Of a stretch of 41,363 nucleotides of DNA, positions 14,022 to 22,062 are shown piece after piece. The translations under genes were made by a program, and so were the position numbers. The notes beneath the pieces were generated by a model. The model was not told the origin of the DNA and did no database searches. It saw only the letters and a program-made list of their open reading frames with translations. This stretch comes from Peptoniphilus_A sp022767005 (GTDB lineage Bacteria > Bacillota > Clostridia > Tissierellales > Peptoniphilaceae): contig NZ_JBNPOJ010000016.1 in the NCBI RefSeq assembly GCF_050315115.1, positions 1 to 41,363 on the forward strand, read 5' to 3'. Numbering within the stretch: the stretch's first letter is position 1; each line of letters opens with the position of its first letter.

Positions 14022-16295
14022 ATGTATTTATTTGGAACAATTTTTTTGGGAATTTTACTTTCAATTTTTATTAAGATAAGTTTAATAAAGGCAATCTTTT
14101 TTTTGGCTTTAGCCCTTGTTATTGTAACGCAAAAAGAAGATATAAAATTATTTTTATTTCCTCTCATAATTTGTGCAGTTTACATAAATTTTAGTTTTAG
14201 AGATTATAAAATAGAAGATTTTACTGGCGAAGTAACAGGAACAGTTATTTCTTCAAATGAAAATAAATCGGTACTTAAAACAAATTCCATAAGGGGTAAA
14301 AACCTTAGGACAAAAATTTTGGTCTACGAAAAACTAGAACGTGGAGCAAATTATAAAATTTTTGGAAAATTTAGTTCGCCACTTCCTGCGATGAATTATG
14401 GAACTTTTGATTTTGAAAAAAACAACAAGGCTCAAGGAGTTTATTCTATTGGAAATATAAAAAGTTATAAAAAGATTTCTGAACCAAGTGCTTTTTATAG
14501 ATTTTCAAATTTTTGTATTAATAGGGCAAAAAAATTTTATTCAGAAAATTTAGATGAGAGAAATTCAAATTTAATGTCTTCGATTGTCCTTGCCGATAAA
14601 TCTTTAATGGGAGAGGGAGATAGAGATAGATTTAATAATCTTGGCATTAGTCACATCTTGGCTGTGTCAGGTCTTCACATTGGCGTTCTCGTTATTTTTT
14701 TAGAAAGCATAACAAAGAAACTTATTAAAGATAGGAAACTCACAGATTTAATAGTTACAATAGCAATACTTTTTTACATAATTACTATTGGTGCTCCAAT
14801 TTCGGCTCTGCGTGCCTTTTTATTTTTTCTTTCGTACAAGGGAAATATCTATTTGAAAAAAGACTTAGATGTGAAAAAAATTTATTTTCTAAGTTTGTCC
14901 ATAATTTTATTTATTAATCCCATGGCAATTTATTCAATTTCAATGATTATGTCCTACGGTGCAATTTTTGGATTAGTTTTTGTCTATCCAGCGTTAAATA
15001 ATAGGGTGGCTGGCAATGGAATTATTAAAAAATCAATTTTGGGAACAGCATCTGCATTAATTTCACTTTTTCCAATAATAAATTATTATTTCGACGGTTT
15101 TTCTATTTTGGTTTTTATCACAAATTTAGTGATAGTGCCAATTTATTCGGTTATAATTTCTCTTGGTTTTCTTCTAGGTGTGGGCATTTTACCGAGATTA
15201 TTTGGCAAAATTTTAAATACTTTAATGAATGCAACTTATGGATTGGAAAGTTTATTTGTTTCAAAGGGAAGTTTTTTCCTTTTACTGAGGGCTTTTAAAT
15301 TTGAGTACATTTTTATATACTACATTTTACTTATATTAATTTTATATAGACATAAGTTAAAAGAAATTATTGTGCCAAATATTAAAATAATTGAAATTTA
15401 TATGGTAGTATTTTTTGTAGCAACATCTTTAGGAATATTTGAGGATTACAATACATACAAAGAATGTCATCTTTACATCGACCAAGGGGACTCAACATTA
15501 ATTAGTTTTCGCGATAAAAATTATTTAATAGACACTGGCGGGGCGAGATTTGAAAATAAAATTGCAGAAAAGTTTTTATTTCCAACATTAAAGGTGAGAG
15601 GAATTTCAAAAATCGACGGAATATTTTTATCTCACTTTGACGAAGACCACGCTGGTAACTTGAGCAAACTCGTAAAAAAATATAATGTAAAAAATGTATA
15701 TATAAATCACTTGCCAGAAGATCCAAAAATTTTAGAAGATGCAAAAAAATTTTCTAAGGTTACAATGCTAGAAAAGGGCGACATTATAAAAATTTCCAAA
15801 GAAACAACTATTGAAGTAATAAGCGATGTTTTAAATAGCGAAGATGAAAATGATAATTCAATGGTATTGTTAATAAATCACAGAGGTTTTAAGACACTTT
15901 TTACTGGCGATATTTCAGAACAAGTTGAAAAGAAAATAAATAGTAAAATTGATATTTTAAAGGTTGCCCATCATGGTTCAAAAACTTCAACCTCAAATGA
16001 ATTTTTGTACAAAACAAAGCCAAAAATTGCCATAATTTCAGCAGGAGTCGACAATTCCTATGGTCATCCACATCAAGAAGTGATACAGAATTTGGAAAAA
16101 CATGGTATCATATATTATGTTACTGCAAAAGACGGCGAAGTGGATTTAAAAATGCAGGGCGACAATCTTAGAATTGACACAAAAAAGGAAGAAGTAGATT
16201 TAAGATTTTATATTTTGCTAATAATTTTAAACACAACTTTACTATATATTGTAGCGAGGGAAAATTATGAATTACAAACAAATTTACAGAGATAA
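14022..16295 (+). CDS. comEC: DNA internalization protein ComEC/Rec2
   Basis: ComEC is the membrane channel through which single-stranded DNA enters during natural transformation. The N-terminal part has hydrophobic spans and the DUF4131 segment. The central Competence domain contains LAVSGLHIG and a run of membrane helices. The C-terminal metallo-beta-lactamase-like domain carries SHFDEDHAG near residue 540 (HxDxDH), TGDIS and VAHHGSKTSTS. The length (758 residues) is full. A GTG six bases upstream (14016) is in frame, but AAGGGG at 14011-14016 is correctly spaced for the ATG at 14022. The gene overlaps holA by 29 bases. No comEA is present here, so competence is not proved by this window. 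Confidence 0.92.
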   Translation: MYLFGTIFLGILLSIFIKISLIKAIFFLALALVIVTQKEDIKLFLFPLIICAVYINFSFRDYKIEDFTGEVTGTVISSNENKSVLKTNSIRGKNLRTKILVYEKLERGANYKIFGKFSSPLPAMNYGTFDFEKNNKAQGVYSIGNIKSYKKISEPSAFYRFSNFCINRAKKFYSENLDERNSNLMSSIVLADKSLMGEGDRDRFNNLGISHILAVSGLHIGVLVIFLESITKKLIKDRKLTDLIVTIAILFYIITIGAPISALRAFLFFLSYKGNIYLKKDLDVKKIYFLSLSIILFINPMAIYSISMIMSYGAIFGLVFVYPALNNRVAGNGIIKKSILGTASALISLFPIINYYFDGFSILVFITNLVIVPIYSVIISLGFLLGVGILPRLFGKILNTLMNATYGLESLFVSKGSFFLLLRAFKFEYIFIYYILLILILYRHKLKEIIVPNIKIIEIYMVVFFVATSLGIFEDYNTYKECHLYIDQGDSTLISFRDKNYLIDTGGARFENKIAEKFLFPTLKVRGISKIDGIFLSHFDEDHAGNLSKLVKKYNVKNVYINHLPEDPKILEDAKKFSKVTMLEKGDIIKISKETTIEVISDVLNSEDENDNSMVLLINHRGFKTLFTGDISEQVEKKINSKIDILKVAHHGSKTSTSNEFLYKTKPKIAIISAGVDNSYGHPHQEVIQNLEKHGIIYYVTAKDGEVDLKMQGDNLRIDTKKEEVDLRFYILLIILNTTLLYIVARENYELQTNLQR

Positions 16296-17280
16296 GACAC
16301 ATAGTGGAGCCTATTTATTTTTTGGAAAAGAAAAATATTTAATAGAAAATGCCCTTAGTTATCTAATAAACAAATATGTAAAGGGTACAGAAGCCTTTAA
16401 TTATACCAAATTTAAGGGTTCTGATGTAAAGCCAGAAGATATTATTTCTGCCTGCGAAACTTATCCCGTTATGAATGAAAAAAAAATTGTACTTCTTAGA
16501 GATGTCTGTGATTTTCTAAACGAAAATGAATTAAAGGATTCTTTTTATGATTTTTTAAACAAATTATCTGATTTTGTCATTTTAATTTTTTGGGATACTC
16601 AAAGCATTAAAAAGACTACAAAATTTTATAAATACTTTCACAAAAAAAATATAGATATGGAATTCGACAAGCTTGGTTCAGCTGATCTTAGAAATTTTAT
16701 TAAGGGATATTTTATAAGAAAGGGAAAATCAATTAAGGATAGTGAAGTTGCTATTTTTATCCAAGAAAGTGGATATAATTCAAAAAATGAAGATGTAAGA
16801 CTTCTTGACTTAAATTCTGAAATGGATAAAATTGCAGCAGTAGCCAAGGATAATATTATAAAAGAAAGTGATATAAGAAGTATAATTTCAGATAATATAG
16901 ATACAAATATTTTTAAATTTTTAGATGCACTCCTTAGCAAAAATACAGAAATTGCAATAAAAGAACTTCACAATCTCGACAAATTAGGAGAGCCTCTTCC
17001 TTTAATTTTTCACATGATCATTAGACAAGTTAAAAACCTATTGTCTTATAAAATTTTATCTGAAAAAAATTTGAGCAGAAATGACATTATGAATAAAATG
17101 GATGTAAAGAAATTTGAATTTGAAAAAAAAATATTAATCTACGAGGGAAATTTTTCAAAAAATTTTTTATTAGAATTTCATGATGAATTAATTAAAGCAG
17201 ACGAGCTACTAAAAACTTCTTCTGTGGATGAAATTGTTATTTTGGAAACAATTATTATAAAATATTGCAATAATTTATGA
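16267..17280 (+). CDS. holA: DNA polymerase III subunit delta
   Basis: HolA is the clamp-loader subunit that opens the sliding clamp. The 337-residue length is right. Recognisable parts are YLFFGKEKYLIENAL (about 15-30), the NTKFKGSDV-like N-terminal strand region (NYTKFKGSD), VVLLRDVC-type KIVLLRDVCDF, and helices with NIFKFLDALLSKN and LIFHMIIRQVKNLL, typical of delta subunits. The start lies inside comEC and the overlap is 29 bases, a common arrangement of the two genes in Firmicutes. A purine-rich GCGAGGGA precedes the ATG. rpsT follows after a separate promoter. Confidence 0.92.
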   Translation: MNYKQIYRDKTHSGAYLFFGKEKYLIENALSYLINKYVKGTEAFNYTKFKGSDVKPEDIISACETYPVMNEKKIVLLRDVCDFLNENELKDSFYDFLNKLSDFVILIFWDTQSIKKTTKFYKYFHKKNIDMEFDKLGSADLRNFIKGYFIRKGKSIKDSEVAIFIQESGYNSKNEDVRLLDLNSEMDKIAAVAKDNIIKESDIRSIISDNIDTNIFKFLDALLSKNTEIAIKELHNLDKLGEPLPLIFHMIIRQVKNLLSYKILSEKNLSRNDIMNKMDVKKFEFEKKILIYEGNFSKNFLLEFHDELIKADELLKTSSVDEIVILETIIIKYCNNL

Positions 17281-17317
17281 TTTTAAACTCCTATTCAAAG
17301 TTGTGCAAAAAAGAACC

Positions 17318-17346
17318 TTGCAATGAAAGTAAATTCGTGGTAAAAT
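17318..17346 (+). promoter_or_regulatory. rpsT promoter
   Basis: TTGCAA (17318-17323) and TAAAAT (17341-17346) are spaced exactly 17 bases and lie 30 bases before the rpsT start codon. This supports separate transcription of rpsT from comEC-holA. Confidence 0.65.
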
Positions 17347-17376
17347 AGCAAAAGCGTTAAATATGGAGGTGAAATA

Positions 17377-17646
17377 ATGGCAAATATTAAATCAGCTATT
17401 AAGAGAATAGATGTAGCTAGAAGAAATTCTGAGCGCAACAAACCTATAAGAACTGAAATGAAAAATGCAGTTAAAAATTTTAGAATCGCACTTGATGAAA
17501 ATAGAATTGATGATGCAAAAGAACTTTTAATCCTTGCAGATAAAAAATTAAAGAAAGCTGCTAATAAAAATGTAATTCATAAAAAACAAGCTTCCAGAAA
17601 GCTAAGTCGACTAGCTAAGGAACTTAACAGCAAAATCGCTGGCTAA
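17377..17646 (+). CDS. rpsT: 30S ribosomal protein S20
   Basis: S20 is a helical protein that binds 16S rRNA early in 30S assembly. The 89-residue sequence begins MANIKSAIKRI, with R-rich helices, KNAVKNFR and the typical C-terminal NVIHKKQASRKLSRLAKEL stretch. GGAGG is eight bases before the ATG. It has its own promoter and a strong terminator directly after the stop codon, so it is transcribed alone. In many clostridia rpsT is followed by gpr or lepA. Here a ten-kilobase accessory block follows instead. Confidence 0.97.
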   Translation: MANIKSAIKRIDVARRNSERNKPIRTEMKNAVKNFRIALDENRIDDAKELLILADKKLKKAANKNVIHKKQASRKLSRLAKELNSKIAG

Positions 17647-17678
17647 GAGAAATTTTCCCGGGAAAGTTTCTCTTTTTT
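17647..17678 (+). terminator. rpsT terminator
   Basis: GAGAAATTTTCCC pairs with GGGAAAGTTTCTC (one T-G wobble) and is followed by six Ts, immediately after the stop codon. Confidence 0.9.
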
Positions 17679-17755
17679 GTTTGAGAGAATAAAAGTGATG
17701 TACAGAATAAAATATCTATTTTGCTTCACTTTTTTATTAAATTTTGAATTTATCC

Positions 17756-17796
17756 ACTACCTTTTTGATTAAAAAATTTTTTTAGGTAGTTTTTTA
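17756..17796 (+). terminator. Possible second terminator hairpin
   Basis: ACTACCT (17756-17762) pairs with AGGTAGT (17784-17790). The interior can also pair through its A and T runs, and a T-tract follows. It has no gene directly upstream and may be the remnant of a lost gene's end, next to the decayed frame at 17830. Confidence 0.5.
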
Positions 17797-17829
17797 TTTT
17801 ATGGTTTTTTAGATTTTTTTATTTTTTTT

Positions 17830-18079
17830 GACGCTAATTTATTTAGACTTATTGTCAAAACTTGTCTAGAATATCATGGTGTCCAATGTCTAAAAGATGA
17901 GCCGATAGATTTGGACTAAAAGAATTTGACACAAAGGTAGAGATAATTTATCCCTTTGATAAAACAATCGATCAGTTAAATATGGAAGTCATTAAAATAA
18001 TGGTGTGGAGAAAAAAGGATTTACTCAAGCTGGACATGACTATTATGTAGTTCAGAAAAGAGTAAATAAGTTAATTTAA
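17830..18079 (+). pseudogene. Frameshifted C-terminal gene relic, family unknown
   Basis: Three successive frames together give a continuous protein-like reading of about 83 residues. The first (17830-17916) reads DANLFRLIVKTCLEYHGVQ then CLKDEPIDLD. The second (17916-about 17998) reads LKEFDTKVEIIYPFDK then TIDQLNMEVIK. The third (about 17996-18079) reads NNGVEKKGFTQAGHDYY then VVQKRVNKLI and stops. The shifts lie near 17917 and 17998. A clean terminator follows 13 bases later, as expected after a real gene. I do not recognise the family. The upstream part of the gene is absent. Coding character is judged by eye, so this is moderate evidence only. Confidence 0.45.
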
Positions 18080-18091
18080 TAAGACTAGTTA

Positions 18092-18137
18092 AAAAGCTTG
18101 ATGATTCCTAGTTTAGGAGTTTATCAAGCTTTTTTTG
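18092..18137 (+). terminator. Terminator behind the relic
   Basis: AAAAGCTTGAT (18092-18102) pairs with ATCAAGCTTTT (18123-18133). An inner TCCTA/TAGGA stem lies in the loop, and the tract of Ts runs to 18136. It separates the relic from the transport operon. Confidence 0.85.
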
Positions 18138-18184
18138 TTTGTACAAATTTTATGTATTGTTTTTTATTTTTTAACTTCTTGCTA

Positions 18185-18213
18185 TTGAAAATCCATATCA
18201 AATAGGCTACAAT
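18185..18213 (+). promoter_or_regulatory. Promoter of the TetR-transport operon
   Basis: TTGAAA (18185-18190) and TACAAT (18208-18213) have a 17-base spacer. Transcription would start near 18220, directly at the operator-like palindrome, 37 bases before the TTG start codon of the regulator. Confidence 0.7.
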
Positions 18214-18223
18214 AAAACTGACG

Positions 18224-18236
18224 ATACCGTCGGAAT
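18224..18236. promoter_or_regulatory. Candidate TetR operator
   Basis: ATACCG-T-CGGAAT is an imperfect 13-base palindrome with one mismatched pair. It lies just downstream of the predicted transcription start and upstream of the tetR-type gene. The wider sequence also reads GACG...CGTC (18220-18231). Autorepression by the adjacent regulator is the simplest interpretation. Confidence 0.45.
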
Positions 18237-18256
18237 AATTAAAGGGAGGTTTAATT

Positions 18257-18850
18257 TTGGATAATAAAAAATTAAAAGTTGGAGAAAAAAGGAAGTTGGA
18301 AATTCAAGAAGCAGCAAAGAAATGCTTCTTAGAAAAAGGCTTTCAGAATACCACTATGGAAGATGTTATAAAAGAAGTTGGATTGAGCAAGGGCGGGGTT
18401 TATTATCACTACGGTTCAACCTATGACATGATTTATGATTTTATGAAATTAGGTATCAAATATAGAGGAGAAAAAAGCAAAAACATAGATACATCTAAGT
18501 TAACTACTATAGAAGCTATCACTGAAATGATGATGAATAGAATTTTCGATGAAAATAAATTTAAAAGTGTCTATGCGATTTTTTTAAAACTACAAAATGA
18601 AGATAAGAGATTATATGAAATGTTTGAGGATTTAAAAGAAACAAATACAAGAATTTTATCCTCTATTTTTCCGACAAATGATAAGGTGTCAAATATTTTT
18701 AAAGATGAGTTTTTAGTAACTTTTGTAAATACTCTTATCTTAGGCTATGAAAGTTTAAATCAAAAAGAAATTTTCATTGAAAATAAAAAAGTAATAAAAA
18801 ACATGTTAGAAAATTATTTGAGAGAAAAGCTGTCTAAAGAATTTGAGTGA
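18257..18850 (+). CDS. TetR/AcrR-family transcriptional regulator
   Basis: A 197-residue one-component regulator. The N-terminal helix-turn-helix is clear: RKLEIQEAAKKCFLEKGF, TTMEDVIKEVGLSKGGVYYHYG (within residues 12-56) ending in the usual YYHYxSK-like segment. The C-terminal ligand-binding domain (60-197) is helical and gives no clue to the ligand. Translation starts at TTG, seven bases after GGGAGG; no ATG is nearer. It is the first gene of the transport operon, 22 bases before the permease, with a promoter and operator-like site just upstream. It probably represses the operon until a metal-chelate or related signal appears. Confidence 0.88.
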   Translation: MDNKKLKVGEKRKLEIQEAAKKCFLEKGFQNTTMEDVIKEVGLSKGGVYYHYGSTYDMIYDFMKLGIKYRGEKSKNIDTSKLTTIEAITEMMMNRIFDENKFKSVYAIFLKLQNEDKRLYEMFEDLKETNTRILSSIFPTNDKVSNIFKDEFLVTFVNTLILGYESLNQKEIFIENKKVIKNMLENYLREKLSKEFE

Positions 18851-18872
18851 TTATAAATATGGAGATAAGTTA

Positions 18873-19805
18873 ATGAGCATAAAAAAAACAATATTAAAAA
18901 AATTTTGCGAACTAATATTAACATTGTTAATTGTCAGTGTTTTATCATTTGTTTTAATGAAATTATCTCCCGTCGATCCAGCCACTGCATATGCTAAAAG
19001 ACATATCGGAAGTCCATCACCTGAGCAAATTGAAGAAGTAAGAATAAGATTTGGTTTTGACAAACCTGTATATAAGCAATATTTTAACTGGATTAAAAAT
19101 CTTTTTTCTCTAGACTTAGGACAGTCTTTAAGCAATGGCAAACCAGTCTGGGATAATATAATGTTGGCTTTGCCAAAAACTTTATCTGTTGTTTTCTTTT
19201 CCGCAATATTGCAGGTAATTTTAGTATTATCTTTGGGATGCATTACTTTCTTATGGAAGAGCAAGATAATCAATAAGCTTATAAATCTTTTATGCCTTAT
19301 TGGTGTTTCAATTCCTAGCTTTTATATTGCTATTATCTTACTTGATATATTTGCAGTAAAGTGGGATTTGCTATCAGTAGCAGGTAATATTGGCATTACA
19401 AACTATCTACTTCCTGCAATAACTTTAGGGATATTTGGGGCTTCTTTTTATTATCCACTATTTAAAGATGCTTTAGACAAAGAGAATGGTGAATATTATA
19501 TTATGTTTTTTAGAGCAAATGGTCTACAGGAATTTACTTTGTTCGTGAAACATATATTGCCAAACTCGATAGTAAAGTTAATTCCAAATTTCTTTCAGAG
19601 TATTGGACTTATGATTGCAAACGTGGCAATAGTTGAGGGAGTTTTTTCTATTCCAGGATTTGGATATTTGATTGTAAATTCTGTAATAAATCGTGATGCA
19701 ACGATGATTCATGGGTTGGTTTTCTTTTTAGCATTATTTATTGCACTTACTAATATAATATCAGATTTGATAAACGATCTTTTGATAAAGGAAAGGGGAG
19801 ATTAA
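18873..19805 (+). CDS. ABC importer permease, NikB/DppB type
   Basis: One of two membrane subunits of a peptide/nickel-family importer. The N-terminal segment KLSPVDPATAYAKRHIGSPS, followed by EQIEEVRIRFGFDKPVYKQY, is of the form seen in nickel permeases such as NikB. LGQSLSNGKPV and VEGVFSIPGFGYLIVNSVINRD (BPD_transp_1 region, with the EAA-like loop near LFVKHILPNSI) follow, with six hydrophobic spans. A TTG further upstream is in frame, but GGAG at 18861-18864 is spaced for the ATG at 18873, giving 310 residues. The stop codon overlaps the next start by one base (TAATG), so the pair is coupled. Confidence 0.85.
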   Translation: MSIKKTILKKFCELILTLLIVSVLSFVLMKLSPVDPATAYAKRHIGSPSPEQIEEVRIRFGFDKPVYKQYFNWIKNLFSLDLGQSLSNGKPVWDNIMLALPKTLSVVFFSAILQVILVLSLGCITFLWKSKIINKLINLLCLIGVSIPSFYIAIILLDIFAVKWDLLSVAGNIGITNYLLPAITLGIFGASFYYPLFKDALDKENGEYYIMFFRANGLQEFTLFVKHILPNSIVKLIPNFFQSIGLMIANVAIVEGVFSIPGFGYLIVNSVINRDATMIHGLVFFLALFIALTNIISDLINDLLIKERGD

Positions 19806-20581
19806 TGAAAATAAACAAAAGGACATTATTTCCTTTCCTAGTGATTTTATTTATATTTTTTGGAAGTTTTTTTGCCCCTAATGATCCCTTAGAAGTTAAT
19901 CTTCCCCTTAGATTTGCCAATCCAAGTTCTAAGTATCTTTTGGGAAATGATAGCATGGGCAGGTGCGTTTTATCGAGAATACTGTACGGGGGAAAAACTA
20001 CATTATTTATGGTTATGACGGCATCAATTATTGTTTTTACTTTAGGTTTGCTTTTAGGAACACTAACGTCAAAAGTTACCATGAAAAAGAATGTAATAGT
20101 AGATTCGATTATTAATGCTGTAACGGCTATACCACCAATTGCTTATTTAATCATATTTATAGCATCTTGGGGAAATGGAATAAAAACTACATTAATCGCT
20201 TTGGTTGTTTCATATATATTGAGATTTTTAAGACTTGTTAGAACTCAAATAAATATTGAATATGATAAAGCTTATTGCACTTGTATGATTTCACTTGGTG
20301 CTTCAAAGACTAGGTTGGTTCTAGTTCATATACTACCAAATATATTATTAGATTTAGTTCATTATATTTGTTTGTCCTGTGCGGATATGATTTTAGCAAT
20401 TACTGGTTTTTCATTTATAGGAATTGGACTTGGAGAAAATGTTGTAGAGTGGGGTTCTATGATTTTAGAAGCGAGAGATTCAATATTTATTAAGCCAGAA
20501 CTCATAATTTACCCGATTTTTGCAGTTTTTATTACTACAATGTCTTTTAATATTATTGCAAAAGAAGCGAATAGAAGGTGA
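19805..20581 (+). CDS. ABC importer permease, NikC/DppC type
   Basis: Second membrane subunit of the importer, 258 residues. It has the N-terminal span and FAPNDPLEVNLPLRFANPS of NikC/DppC proteins, then LGNDSMGRCVLSRILYGG, the classical segment found shortly after the first span. SLGASKTRLVLVHILPNIL is the cytoplasmic EAA-type coupling loop. Five to six hydrophobic segments are present. It lacks the long N-terminal extension of some DppC proteins. It begins within the stop codon of the NikB-type gene, and the ATP-binding gene follows four bases after its stop. Confidence 0.85.
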   Translation: MKINKRTLFPFLVILFIFFGSFFAPNDPLEVNLPLRFANPSSKYLLGNDSMGRCVLSRILYGGKTTLFMVMTASIIVFTLGLLLGTLTSKVTMKKNVIVDSIINAVTAIPPIAYLIIFIASWGNGIKTTLIALVVSYILRFLRLVRTQINIEYDKAYCTCMISLGASKTRLVLVHILPNILLDLVHYICLSCADMILAITGFSFIGIGLGENVVEWGSMILEARDSIFIKPELIIYPIFAVFITTMSFNIIAKEANRR

Positions 20582-20585
20582 AGAT

Positions 20586-21368
20586 ATGATTTTGGTTAAT
20601 CAATTACAAGTTACAGATAAAAAAGGAAACAATCTTTTAAATAATATTTCCCTTAGTATTCCTATGGCGAAAATTATTGGTCTCACTGGACCCAGTGGTG
20701 CAGGGAAGACTACATTAGTAAACACAATACTTGGGATTTTATCAGAGGATTTAAAAGTAAGTTCTGGAACAATTACTATAAATGATTTCGATATATTGGA
20801 AAAAGATAATATCAATAGCAACAATAGAAACATCGCTTTTATTCCTCAACTTCCCATGATTTCTTTTGACAAAAGAAAAAAGATAAAAAGTCAAATGGTT
20901 GAAACATATATTGCTAATCTTAATATAAATAAATCAGAAGCATTAAGTATAGCAAAAGATAAGCTCAAAAGCGTCAATCTTGAATATGAAAGAGTTTTAG
21001 ATTCATATCCAACTGAACTCTCTGGAGGCATGATTCAGCGTGTGATTTTAGCGATATCTATGGGGCTAAATACTGATTATATAATTGCTGATGAACCAAC
21101 ATCAGCCTTAGACAATTATAACTCATCATTATTTTTTGAATTGATTAAAACAAATTTCAAAGGCAAAGGAATTTTGTTAATAACACACGAGGCTGATATT
21201 CTTAAAAAATATAGCGATTGCATCTATGTGATAGAAAATGGATGCCTTATAGAAAAGGGGAATAATGAAGATATATTTGAAAGCCCTAAAGAAGAATGGA
21301 CAAGAAAATTTGTTATCTGTAGTCAGAAAATATTAGATTCTGGAGGTGAATGGAAATGGACGAAATAG
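20586..21368 (+). CDS. ABC importer ATP-binding protein, NikD/OppD type
   Basis: One of two ATPases of the importer, 260 residues. Walker A is GPSGAGKT, the Q-loop lies in FIPQLPMISF, the signature is LSGGMIQRV, and Walker B is YIIADEPTSALD, with His in LLITHE. The LSGGM signature and IADEPT Walker B are the forms seen in OppD/NikD proteins. The frame extends upstream to 20520 but GAAGGTGAAGAT before the ATG at 20586 marks the start MILVNQLQVTD. It overlaps the next ATPase gene by 13 bases. No C-terminal oligopeptide-type cysteine extension (four Cys) is present, which fits a Nik rather than a long OppD form. Confidence 0.85.
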   Translation: MILVNQLQVTDKKGNNLLNNISLSIPMAKIIGLTGPSGAGKTTLVNTILGILSEDLKVSSGTITINDFDILEKDNINSNNRNIAFIPQLPMISFDKRKKIKSQMVETYIANLNINKSEALSIAKDKLKSVNLEYERVLDSYPTELSGGMIQRVILAISMGLNTDYIIADEPTSALDNYNSSLFFELIKTNFKGKGILLITHEADILKKYSDCIYVIENGCLIEKGNNEDIFESPKEEWTRKFVICSQKILDSGGEWKWTK

Positions 21369-22060
21369 CTATGAGTAATGTTAGCCTTTCTTTTGAAACA
21401 GTAAAAGGGACATTTAAAGCTCTAGATCAAATTTCCTTTTCACTAAAAAGAGGAGATAACTTAAGTTTAATTGGTGAAAGTGGATCTGGTAAAAGCACCA
21501 TTGCAAAAGCATTAATAGGATTAGAAAGAATAGATGAAGGATCTATACTCTATGATTCTGTAGATATCTCAAAATTAAAATTAAAAAAAATAAGGAAATA
21601 TAGAAAAAATATCCAGTCTGTTTTCCAGGATACATCTGGTACTTTAAATCCTGGTATAAGCACTTTTAAAAATTTGGAAGAAGGGCTTATTAATTTAACA
21701 AACTTGTCGAAAAAGGAAAGAAAGGAAAAGGTGTTATTATTTTGCGAGGATTTACATTTAAAAAAGGAAATATTAGATGTGCCCGTTCACCAACTATCTG
21801 GAGGCGAGCAAAGAAGATTGTCGCTCATAAGAGCCCTTATGGTTAATCCTGATTTTTTAATACTAGATGAGGTTACAGCTGGGCTTGACTTACTGACGAT
21901 TGAAAAAGTATTAAACTTACTTTTTTATTATCAATCTAAGCATAGTATTTCTTATATTTTTATCACTCATGATATAAATCAAGCAAAACAGATTTCAGAT
22001 TATATCATAGAGATAAAGAAAGGAAAAATATTGAGAGAAGGAAAATTGCAAAGGAGATAG
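21356..22060 (+). CDS. ABC importer ATP-binding protein, NikE/OppF type
   Basis: The second ATPase, 235 residues. Walker A is GESGSGKST, the Q-loop SVFQDTSGTLNP, the signature LSGGEQRRL, Walker B FLILDEVTAGLD and the H-loop FITHDIN. The NPgi-style segment after the Q-loop (DTSGTLNPGIS) is typical of the OppF/NikE side. Two ATGs are possible. The first (21350) is only two bases from GGAGGT, while the ATG at 21356 has an eight-base spacing and is preferred. It is probably a heterodimer partner of the preceding ATPase. The lipoprotein gene starts two bases after the stop. Confidence 0.85.
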   Translation: MDEIAMSNVSLSFETVKGTFKALDQISFSLKRGDNLSLIGESGSGKSTIAKALIGLERIDEGSILYDSVDISKLKLKKIRKYRKNIQSVFQDTSGTLNPGISTFKNLEEGLINLTNLSKKERKEKVLLFCEDLHLKKEILDVPVHQLSGGEQRRLSLIRALMVNPDFLILDEVTAGLDLLTIEKVLNLLFYYQSKHSISYIFITHDINQAKQISDYIIEIKKGKILREGKLQRR

Positions 22061-22062
22061 AA

